Source: a bacterium (GTDB lineage: Bacteria > Oederibacteriota > CAKKQC01). Taken from it: a stretch of 64,000 nt of DNA. The stretch covers positions 215,543 to 279,542 of the forward strand of contig CAKKQC010000021.1 of the NCBI GenBank assembly GCA_919901855.1, given 5' to 3'. The notes under the pieces were generated by a model, which worked only from the letters and a program-made list of their open reading frames with translations, searched no databases and was not told where the DNA came from. This document shows positions 46,535 through 53,130 of this stretch, one piece after another (position 1 is the stretch's first letter; each line of letters begins with the position of its first letter). The position numbers and the translations under genes are program-made.

Positions 46535-47080
46535 GTGCCGAATACCATCCACTTCAAGTTGAATCAAGGCAAGGCTCTGGAGGTGATCCTCTGGATCGCA
46601 TGCCGGAGCAGGACGCGGACCGTCGATCTCTACACGCTGGTGAAGACGATCCTGTTCGCCGACCTCTACCACCTGAACAAGTACGGCCGGACGATCTACG
46701 GCGACGTGTATCTGGCCATGCCCCACGGCCCCATTCCCCGCCATGCCTACGAAATCATCAAGAAGGAACCGCTCGACATCGCGGAGCTGGGCACGATCCC
46801 GATCTGCAAGGCCGGGAAGTCGGTCAAGGTCACCCGCGCCCCGAAACTGGACCTGCTGTCGAAGAGCGACATCGAGGCGCTTTCGAGCGCATGGGAGAGG
46901 TGCCGGCGCCGGTCATTCACCGAGCTGAAGCTGGAAGCGGACGCCCTGCCTTTCTATGTCAAGACCTGGGCTTCCCGGATGTCCGACAATGAGGAGATCG
47001 ACCTTGCGGACATGCTGGACCCGGAGAACCGGGCCAAGGCTGACGAGCTCAGGGAAGTAGCCCCCTCGATCTCGATATGA
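46535..47080 (+). CDS. DUF4065/Panacea-domain protein, probable antitoxin
   Basis: A 181-aa protein matching the Panacea (DUF4065, SocA/GepA-like) layout: 'ALEVILWIACRSRT', 'YTLVKTILFADLYHLNKYGR', 'GDVYLAMPHGPIPRHAYEIIK', then 'LLSKSDIEALSSAWERC'. Panacea proteins are broad antitoxins that neutralise many unrelated small toxins encoded next to them. The GTG start fits the TAGACT box; an in-frame extension to 46487 runs into the GH51 end. The stop overlaps the 88-aa gene (ATGA), the coupling expected for a two-gene toxin-antitoxin unit. Confidence 0.78.
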   Translation: MPNTIHFKLNQGKALEVILWIACRSRTRTVDLYTLVKTILFADLYHLNKYGRTIYGDVYLAMPHGPIPRHAYEIIKKEPLDIAELGTIPICKAGKSVKVTRAPKLDLLSKSDIEALSSAWERCRRRSFTELKLEADALPFYVKTWASRMSDNEEIDLADMLDPENRAKADELREVAPSISI

Positions 47081-47343
47081 AGTTCGGCGATATCCCGGTA
47101 GGGGATATCCTGAGGGAAGAGTACCCGTTCTTGGACTACGACAGCTTCATCGGATGCGGCCATCTCGTCGAGTACGGAGTGGAGGACGACGTGCAAGGCT
47201 ATTGGTCCAAGAGCACGCTCTCGGGATCCATGGTGGACAGGCTCCTCGTGCATCTCAATCGTGAGGTGAAGACCCTGACCCGGGCCCAGTACCGCAAGGT
47301 GGCCCGGCACCTGAAGATCCTGGCGAGGAAGCCGCCAGCGTAA
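47077..47343 (+). CDS. unrecognised 88-aa protein, candidate toxin partner of Panacea
   Basis: I do not recognise this family. The protein is mixed alpha/beta: acidic N-terminus ('MKFGDIPVGDILREEYPFLDY'-like), 'YWSKSTLSGSMVDRLLVHL', then a basic helix-rich C-terminus ('RAQYRKVARHLKILARKP'). It has no signal peptide or membrane segment. It starts in the stop of the Panacea gene, and a hairpin follows 47 bases after its stop. Position and size fit the variable toxin of a Panacea module; the mode of action is unknown. Confidence 0.6.
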   Translation: MKFGDIPVGDILREEYPFLDYDSFIGCGHLVEYGVEDDVQGYWSKSTLSGSMVDRLLVHLNREVKTLTRAQYRKVARHLKILARKPPA

Positions 47344-47390
47344 GGTATGAGCGGTCCGCGGCCCCGGGGCGACATGGCCGGGAATCCGTA

Positions 47391-47417
47391 GGAGTTCTCG
47401 AGTCACGAGAGAACTCC
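47391..47417 (+). terminator. hairpin after the Panacea module
   Basis: Perfect 9-bp stem GGAGTTCTC / GAGAACTCC with a 9-base loop. No U-tract follows; it may still end or stabilise the two-gene transcript. Confidence 0.4.
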
Positions 47418-47428
47418 GCACGTGCTCC

Positions 47429-47596
47429 ATGCGCCCGGGTGATCACGAAGGATGTCCCGCATTCCTGGTGGTGACCGACGAATCCGGGAATCCGAAGAAC
47501 GTCCCGGTTCTTCCCGGGCGCGACGAGGACGAGCTGATCAAGCGGGTCCGCATCCTCTCGCAGTCGATCGTGAAGGCGGTGCGGCAGGTAGTTCGT
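47429..47596 (+). pseudogene. possible coding remnant
   Basis: The + frame starting at 47429 has coding-like composition (G/C-rich third bases) for about 55 residues ('AFLVVTDESGNPKNVPVLPG', 'DELIKRVRILSQSIVKAV'), then runs into the antisense of the hepT gene, where it loses sense. It may be the start of a gene truncated when the MntA-HepT module arrived. Family not recognised. Confidence 0.25.
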
Positions 47597-47932
47597 TCAG
47601 CCGAGGTATTTCTCGAGCTTGGGTATGAGGTCGGGGAGGTCCTTCTCGAGTATCTCCCAGAGCTGGTCATTGTCGACGTTGTCGTATCCGTGGATAAGCC
47701 GGTTCCGCGTCCCCACGATCTCGCGCCAGGGGATATCGGGATATCTGGACTGAACATCAGGGGGCACGCGGGATGCCGCTTCGCCGACAATCCCCACCAG
47801 ATGCACAACGGCCAGATGGCACAGGCGGTCAGCCTCGAAATCCTTCCTGGATTTCCCATGGACATGGGCCAGCGCTTCCCGGCCATGGTCCAGCATGTGG
47901 CGAAGAGGTATCAGCGGATCATGTTGCGACAA
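47597..47932 (-). CDS. hepT: HepT-type HEPN ribonuclease toxin
   Basis: A 111-aa HEPN-domain (DUF86) protein. The catalytic R-x4-H-x-Y motif is 'RNRLIHGY' near residue 80. HepT is an RNase toxin silenced when MntA attaches AMP to its Tyr. The TTG at 47932 gives the family start 'SQHDPLIPLRHMLDHGREAL'; an ATG at 47953 would add seven residues. It overlaps the mntA 3' end in either case. Confidence 0.82.
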   Translation of the reverse strand: MSQHDPLIPLRHMLDHGREALAHVHGKSRKDFEADRLCHLAVVHLVGIVGEAASRVPPDVQSRYPDIPWREIVGTRNRLIHGYDNVDNDQLWEILEKDLPDLIPKLEKYLG

Positions 47933-48212
47933 AGATGTTCTCCGCGGAGGCAAGAACCGAATCCCGGAAGTACTTGCTCAGGCAATTCGGGGTGTTCAGG
48001 TCCACTTTCCGGCCCAGGATGCCGGCCAGTTCGTCCTCTACCCGGATGAATCCGAATCCCGGCGTGCAATCAGGTTCGAATTCCACCAGGACATCCACGT
48101 CACTTTCAGGAGTGAAATCGTCGCGCAGGACGGACCCGAACAGGGCCAGCCTGCGGATGTGGTGCCGGCGGCAGAGTTCCGCGATCTGTTCCTTCGGGAT
48201 TGTGATCCCCAT
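47919..48212 (-). CDS. mntA: MntA-type nucleotidyltransferase antitoxin
   Basis: A 97-aa minimal nucleotidyltransferase with 'LALFGSVLRDDFTPESDVDV', the G-S-x10-D-x-D motif intact, then 'VLVEFEP'. MntA adds AMP residues to the active-site Tyr of HepT. The start at 48212 is 7 bases after a perfect TATAAT box; a longer in-frame form (to 48275) would run through that promoter and into the hairpin. It overlaps hepT, giving the usual mntA-hepT operon. Confidence 0.85.
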   Translation of the reverse strand: MGITIPKEQIAELCRRHHIRRLALFGSVLRDDFTPESDVDVLVEFEPDCTPGFGFIRVEDELAGILGRKVDLNTPNCLSKYFRDSVLASAENIFVAT

Positions 48213-48219
48213 AATCGAA

Positions 48220-48225
48220 ATTATA
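48220..48225 (-). promoter_or_regulatory. -10 hexamer of mntA-hepT
   Basis: Perfect TATAAT on the minus strand, 7 bases before the ATG at 48212; no ribosome-binding site, so leaderless. Confidence 0.6.
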
Positions 48226-48255
48226 GCGCACCCGTGGTTCTCGGCGGGCATGACA

Positions 48256-48334
48256 GAGGCGAGACACTTCTTCAATCATGCAGTTCCCCGACCGCAGTCG
48301 CCAGAATCGCATGATCGAAAGAGTGTCTCGCCTC
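48256..48334. repeat. long inverted repeat / 79-base hairpin
   Basis: The ends GAGGCGAGACACT (48256-48268) and AGTGTCTCGCCTC (48322-48334) are perfect 13-bp complements. Pairing continues inward through ATCATGC (48275-48281) / GCATGAT (48309-48315) with few mismatches, leaving a loop of about 15-20 bases. It lies between the mntA promoter and the GH78 3' end, in a 335-bp stretch with no gene; the rest of that stretch shows only a CT-rich run (48345-48365). It may be a MITE-like element, a small RNA or a terminator. Confidence 0.65.
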
Positions 48335-48547
48335 CCGACCGGCCTTCTCTATCTCTCTCTCCCCGGGGTAGGCCTAAAGGTCCAGCGGCCAGTGTAGGTC
48401 TTGAGGAGCGGTTGTTCGTCTGGGTCTCGACGGCGCAGGGAGTAGATTCGCACGCGCCCGTCGGCCACGGTGACGAGTAGGAGAAGGGACGCTCTTTGGC
48501 CGATCATTGGCTTCGTGGGCAAAGCCAACCAAGCAGCACCCGCGTTC

Positions 48548-50788
48548 TTAGATTCGGATGCTGATGGCGCCGCCGGCGGGGAAGTCCTGCGGGGCGCGAC
48601 CCGGGAGGACGACGCTCGTGGGCACCCCGGCGGGCGCCTTCGCGGACAGCGACAGCGCGCCGGCGGCCTCCTTCCGCCACTCCACCTCGACCGGCCCGGC
48701 GGGAGTCGGCACGCTCCCGCGCGCCCAGGCGAGCGGGCCCGGGTGCGGAGCGATCAGGATTCTGGCGAACCCCGGGGCGGCCGGGCGGACGCCGAGCACG
48801 GTCGTCACGAAGTCGATCGCGATCCACGCGCTCCAGGCGTGGCAGTCGCTCCGCGTGCGCTCCCGGTGCTCGGCCCACGTGGACAGGCGGACGCCCAGCA
48901 TGGTCCGCCAGGGGTCGAGGACGGGCCCGAAGAAGGCGTCGTAGCCGCCCGAGAGCTCGAGCGCCCGCGCGACGTCGTAGGCTTCGACGAACTCCGCCGG
49001 CCACAGGGCCGGATCGGAGGTCAGCCTGGCCAGGATCCGCCGGTCGCGCCCGTCCGCGGCCGCGCCGGCCAGGATCGCCATCGCCTGCGTGTCCTGCCGG
49101 AACGTCCCGGCCGTGTCCGGATCGTCGCGGAAGAGCCCCGCGTCCCCGTCCCACGCGCGGCGCAGCGCCGTCCGCGTCCGGGCGGCCAGCGGCGCCCATC
49201 GCGCGGCGTCCGCGGGCTCCCCGCACTCCCGGTGCAGCCGCACGGCGGCGTCCAGCGCCCTCGTGAACAGCGCGGTCATGTACGTCGAGCCCGCGGTCCC
49301 GCGCCCGAGGATGGTCCAGCCGGGCATGGCGCCGGCGAACCCGTCCGGGCGGAGCCGTTCCCGGAAGGCCCACAGCACGCCGTCCACGGCGTGCAGGCAC
49401 GACCGGATGAACCCGGCTTCCGGGGCGCCCCGCCACACCCAGAACTCCTCGGTCATCAGGATCCAGAGCAGGGCGAAGTGGGGGATGACCTGCCGGTCCC
49501 TGGCGGGCACCCGGCTCATCACGAGCCCGTCCGGCCCCGCGGAGTCCCGGAACAGCCGGATCGTGCGCCTCGGCAGGTCCGCTTCGCCGGCGAGCGCCAG
49601 GCTCCCGAGCGCCTGGATCCGGCTGTCGGCTGTGTAGTTGAACTGCTCGTAGTAGGGGCAGTCCTCGTAGGTCTCGTGCGCGCAGTTCTGGAACGTGCGC
49701 CAGCTCACGTCCCACATCCGCTCGAGTCCGGGATCGGAACAGGCGAAGGTCGCGAGGCGGCACTGGGGGTACGTCGTGAACCGGAACCGGGCGTCGGCGA
49801 CGGTCAGGGGTTCCGGTCCGGCCGGCACCGAGACCCTGATGAACCAGAACGTCCGCCAGTGGAAGGGCTCGAAGACGAACGCGCCCCCGGGCAGGATCAC
49901 GGTGTCCCGGTAGCCGTCGATGACCCCGCCCCCGAGGTCGTCGCGGATCCCCTTCTCCCGGGACTCCCACGGCTCGGCGCCCGGCATGACGACCGCCTCC
50001 CCGTACGTCAACGTGACCGCCCGGTCCCGTCCCCCGTCGAACCGGAGCACGGGATAGCCGGTGGTCAACGCGCCCGCGTCGAGGATGAACTCGCCCGCTT
50101 CCCCCGGCGCGAACGTCTTCGGGCAGGGCGATTCGCGGAACTCGCGGGGTTCCTCGTTGAGCTGGGGGACGTCCCGGGGGTGGAGGTCGCGGAGCGGGAG
50201 CACGCCCCACGGCCGGCCGGCATCCGCGTGGCCGACCCCGAGGGCGGGCTCCCAGCCGCCGTCGTCGAACCCGGACTCGACCCACCCCCGGACCGCTAGG
50301 CGTGCGTCCACGACATCCAGGTGGCCGAGGAACCCCAGCGCGTTCGCGTACGGGGTCGTATCCGGCGTGACGGAGGGGTCGGCGCGGACTCGCCACCGAC
50401 CGGGCGTGTCGAGGTCCGGCCGGCCCTCCGCCTGCACGAGGAAGCCGGGCGTGGCCGCGTGGACCTCGCTCCCGGGCGAGTGGATGCCGAACCAGCGCAC
50501 CTCCGCCGCCAGCACGTGCGGGCCCTTGGCCAGCGGGCCGAGGTCGTAGGTCTCGTAGTGGTAGTGCTCGAGCGCGCCCTTGAGCGGCCCGCGGCCCACG
50601 GCCACGCCGTCGAGGTAGAGCCGGTACCGGCTGTCGGCCGACACGTGGACCGTGATCCGGTCGCCCGGCGTCTCCGTCACGAAACTCAACCGGAACAGCC
50701 GCACCGTGAGCCCGGGGCCGCCCCAATCCCGGCTCCACGCCCACTGGGCCCGCCACGGCTCCGCGTTCGATCGTCCCCCGGCGGTCAT
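48548..50788 (-). CDS. GH78 alpha-L-rhamnosidase-like protein
   Basis: A 746-aa protein. N-terminal beta domains ('FVTETPGDRITVHVSADSRY', 'LYLDGVAVGRGP') are the rhamnosidase accessory modules. The (alpha/alpha)6 barrel carries 'ETYEDCPYYEQFNYTADSR', corresponding to the GH78 'CPxR...GD' active-site block, though altered, and 'WSAWIAIDF' near the end. GH78 enzymes release terminal alpha-L-rhamnose by inversion. The altered block leaves the specificity open. No signal peptide. The ATG at 50788 is 9 bases after a TACGAT box; an in-frame GTG at 50797 touches that box and is less likely. Confidence 0.82.
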   Translation of the reverse strand: MTAGGRSNAEPWRAQWAWSRDWGGPGLTVRLFRLSFVTETPGDRITVHVSADSRYRLYLDGVAVGRGPLKGALEHYHYETYDLGPLAKGPHVLAAEVRWFGIHSPGSEVHAATPGFLVQAEGRPDLDTPGRWRVRADPSVTPDTTPYANALGFLGHLDVVDARLAVRGWVESGFDDGGWEPALGVGHADAGRPWGVLPLRDLHPRDVPQLNEEPREFRESPCPKTFAPGEAGEFILDAGALTTGYPVLRFDGGRDRAVTLTYGEAVVMPGAEPWESREKGIRDDLGGGVIDGYRDTVILPGGAFVFEPFHWRTFWFIRVSVPAGPEPLTVADARFRFTTYPQCRLATFACSDPGLERMWDVSWRTFQNCAHETYEDCPYYEQFNYTADSRIQALGSLALAGEADLPRRTIRLFRDSAGPDGLVMSRVPARDRQVIPHFALLWILMTEEFWVWRGAPEAGFIRSCLHAVDGVLWAFRERLRPDGFAGAMPGWTILGRGTAGSTYMTALFTRALDAAVRLHRECGEPADAARWAPLAARTRTALRRAWDGDAGLFRDDPDTAGTFRQDTQAMAILAGAAADGRDRRILARLTSDPALWPAEFVEAYDVARALELSGGYDAFFGPVLDPWRTMLGVRLSTWAEHRERTRSDCHAWSAWIAIDFVTTVLGVRPAAPGFARILIAPHPGPLAWARGSVPTPAGPVEVEWRKEAAGALSLSAKAPAGVPTSVVLPGRAPQDFPAGGAISIRI

Positions 50789-50797
50789 CCTGTCCAC

Positions 50798-50803
50798 ATC
50801 GTA
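50798..50803 (-). promoter_or_regulatory. -10 hexamer of GH78
   Basis: TACGAT on the minus strand, 9 bases before the ATG at 50788; it sits back to back with the TATGAT of the divergent gene. Confidence 0.45.
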
Positions 50804-50810
50804 CTCCTGT

Positions 50811-50816
50811 TATGAT
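50811..50816 (+). promoter_or_regulatory. -10 hexamer of the divergent GH-A gene
   Basis: TATGAT, 6 bases before the ATG at 50823. Only 34 bases separate the two divergent start codons, so both promoters overlap. Confidence 0.5.
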
Positions 50817-50822
50817 CCAGTC

Positions 50823-53045
50823 ATGCTACTCAAGTCCCTGCTGGTCGGGTCGCTGGCGGCCGCGGGCGCCCGGGCCGCGGGCACGTGGGACTTCCATCCC
50901 GTCCGGGACGAGTTCTCCTCCGACGCCTTCTTCGACCACCGGTCGCTGAACGAGGCGCAGGCCGGCCAGTCCGGGTTCGTCCGCCTCGCCCCCGACGGCC
51001 TGGGGTTCGTCCTCGGCGACGGCTCGCCGGTGCGGTTCTGGGCGATCGGCGACGGGGGCGGCGACATGGACCTCGAGACCCTCAAGCACCACGCCCGCTG
51101 GCTGGCCAAGCGCGGGGTCAACATGGTCCGGTTCCACGAGCAGTTGTACGCCAAGGGCAAGACGTCGAAGCTCGACGATGCCGACCAGGACCAGGTCGAA
51201 CGCTGCTGGCGGCTCGTCGCGGCCATGAAGGCCGAGGGCATCTACGTCACGATCTCCCCGTATTGGGGGGTGGCCCTGGGCCGGGAGGGGCGCCTCAAGG
51301 CGTGGGGGATCGAGGGGGACGACGACCAGGACTCGCTCGGCCTCCTCTTCTTCGACAAGACGCTGCAGGAGGGCTACAAGGCCTGGGTCCGCGCGCTCTA
51401 CGCCCCCGTGAACCCGCACACTGGGCTGCCGCTGGCCAAGGACCCCGCCGTCGCGATCATCCAGATCCAGAACGAGGACTCCCTCCTCTTCTGGACGGTC
51501 GCCAACATCAAGGGGAAACAGCGCGAGAAGCTGTGCCGGCTGTACGGGGACTTCCTCGTCGCCAAGTACGGGTCGCTGGACAAGGCGAAGGCCGCGTGGG
51601 AGGGCGAGGCCGACGAGGGGGACCGGTTCGCCGAGGGCCGGGCCGGGCTCCTGCATATCTGGGAGATGACCCAGGAACGGACCGGGGGCCGGGCGAAGCG
51701 GCTGGCGGACCAGCTCGAGTTCCTCGCCCGGACCATGTACGACTTCAACCGCGACATGGCCCGTTTCTACCGCGAGGAGCTGGGTTGCCGCCAGCTCATC
51801 AACGCCGGGAACTGGACCACGGCCGACAACACCCGGCTCATGGACGCGGAGCGCTGGTCGTACACGGCCTGCGACGTGCTCGCCGTGAACCGGTATTACG
51901 ACGAGACGCACCACCAGGGGAAGCGAACGGCCTGGGCCATCGACCCCGGCGACCACTACACGCCCCGGTCCTGCCTCCTGGATCCCCGCGCGTGCCCCGT
52001 GAACCTCAAGCGGGTCGTGGGCCGCCCGCTCCTGGTCACGGAGTCGCACTGGGTCCCGCCCAATCCGTACCAGTCCGAGGGCGCCTTCCTCGTCTCCGCG
52101 TATACGTCGCTCTCCGGTGTCGACGCCTACTACTGGTTCGCGCAGGGCGACCCCGAGTGGGCGGAGCCCAAGCAGCCGGGCGATACCCGGGACTGGTTCC
52201 GGGCGATGGGCAAGTGGGATGTCGGCACGCCGGTCGAGCTGGGCCAGTGGCCGGCTGCGGCCTGGCTCTTCCGGCGGGGCCTGGTCCGCCGCGGCGAGGC
52301 CGTCGTGCACGAGGAACGCCCTCTGGCGGAGATCTGGGCCCGAACGTACCCCGTGATCGCCGAGGACCAGGGCTTCGACCCCAGCCGGTTCAAGGGGCTG
52401 GGGGCCGTCCGGTCCGATATCAGGACGGGCGCCGACCCGCTCGCCTTCCTCGTGGGGCCGGTCGAGGCCGTCTACGGCGGGGATCCCGCGAAGACCGCGG
52501 TCGCCGACCTGTCGAAGTACGTCGACCACGGCAAGAAGACCGTCCGCTCGAACACGGGCGAGCTCCTGTGGGACCACGGCAAGGGCGTTTGCGTCCTCGA
52601 TGCCCCGGCCGCCCAGGGCGCCTGCGGATTCCTGGCGAAGGCCGGGAAGCTGAAGACCCGGGACCTGACGCTGGCCTGTCGCACGGCCTACGCCTCGGTC
52701 CTGGTCGTCGCCCTGGATGGCGCCCCGCTCGCCACGTCGGCCCGGGTCCTCGTCCAGCTCGGGACGACCGAGCAACCGACCGGCTGGAAGGAGCGCGACG
52801 CGGACTACCAGACTGGCGACGGCAAGACGACGTACCACGGCAGGAAGATCGAGACCGTCGGCCACGCCCCCTGGCAGGTCGGGCGGCTGGACGCCACCCT
52901 CGTCCTGCGCTCGGCCACCCTCCGGCACGCCGTGGTCCTGGACATGAACGGCATGAAGATCCGGGAGCTCAAGCTCGCGCGTTCCGGGGGCGCGGTCACG
53001 CTCAGTCTGCCCCCGGACGCCTTGTATGTCGGCTTGACCCCATAG
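50823..53045 (+). CDS. secreted clan GH-A glycosidase (unassigned family)
   Basis: A 740-aa protein with a signal peptide ('LLVGSLAAAGARAA'). A TIM barrel of GH5/GH42/GH2-type: 'RFWAIGDGGGDMD', 'RGVNMVRFHEQLY', acid/base Glu in 'IIQIQNEDSL', nucleophile Glu in 'LLVTESHW'. A C-terminal beta region (~540-740) has 'VRSNTGELLWDHGKG', common in cellulase-like beta-agarases/xylanases of uncharacterised type. It probably cuts a plant or algal glycan outside the cytoplasm; I cannot place it in one family. The start is fixed by the TATGAT box; longer in-frame versions run into GH78. Confidence 0.8.
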   Translation: MLLKSLLVGSLAAAGARAAGTWDFHPVRDEFSSDAFFDHRSLNEAQAGQSGFVRLAPDGLGFVLGDGSPVRFWAIGDGGGDMDLETLKHHARWLAKRGVNMVRFHEQLYAKGKTSKLDDADQDQVERCWRLVAAMKAEGIYVTISPYWGVALGREGRLKAWGIEGDDDQDSLGLLFFDKTLQEGYKAWVRALYAPVNPHTGLPLAKDPAVAIIQIQNEDSLLFWTVANIKGKQREKLCRLYGDFLVAKYGSLDKAKAAWEGEADEGDRFAEGRAGLLHIWEMTQERTGGRAKRLADQLEFLARTMYDFNRDMARFYREELGCRQLINAGNWTTADNTRLMDAERWSYTACDVLAVNRYYDETHHQGKRTAWAIDPGDHYTPRSCLLDPRACPVNLKRVVGRPLLVTESHWVPPNPYQSEGAFLVSAYTSLSGVDAYYWFAQGDPEWAEPKQPGDTRDWFRAMGKWDVGTPVELGQWPAAAWLFRRGLVRRGEAVVHEERPLAEIWARTYPVIAEDQGFDPSRFKGLGAVRSDIRTGADPLAFLVGPVEAVYGGDPAKTAVADLSKYVDHGKKTVRSNTGELLWDHGKGVCVLDAPAAQGACGFLAKAGKLKTRDLTLACRTAYASVLVVALDGAPLATSARVLVQLGTTEQPTGWKERDADYQTGDGKTTYHGRKIETVGHAPWQVGRLDATLVLRSATLRHAVVLDMNGMKIRELKLARSGGAVTLSLPPDALYVGLTP

Positions 53046-53060
53046 CCTGCCGGCGCAGGC
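53045..53060 (+). terminator. hairpin at the GH-A gene stop
   Basis: GCCTGC / GCAGGC perfect 6-bp stem with a CGGC loop, starting in the stop codon; no U-tract. Confidence 0.35.
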
Positions 53061-53090
53061 GCGGTTCCATCACGGTCTTGCCGCCGGTGA

Positions 53091-53120
53091 TTGACCGGGT
53101 GGAAGGCCCGGTGGTTCAAT
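53091..53120 (+). promoter_or_regulatory. sigma70-like promoter with palindromic spacer (copy 2)
   Basis: TTGACC (53091-53096), 18 bases, TTCAAT (53115-53120), then 10 bases to the GTG at 53131. The spacer palindrome CCGGGT-GGAAG-GCCCGG differs from the copy at 32367-32396 at two positions only. Confidence 0.55.
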
Positions 53121-53130
53121 AGCGTTCGTT

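Noticed and set aside
47429-48049. 206-aa + strand ORF as a whole
   Set aside because: Only its first ~55 codons look coding; the rest is the reverse complement of hepT, which carries the clear R-x4-H-x-Y motif.
47919-48275. Longer mntA form starting at 48275
   Set aside because: It would place the perfect TATAAT box inside the gene and begin in the hairpin; the family start fits 48212.
48256-48334. Integron attC site
   Set aside because: The ends do not show the RYYYAAC/GTTRRRY core sites, and no integrase or cassette array is nearby.
48470-50299. 609-aa open frame on the + strand
   Set aside because: Antisense to GH78; composition and lack of motifs show that it is a shadow.
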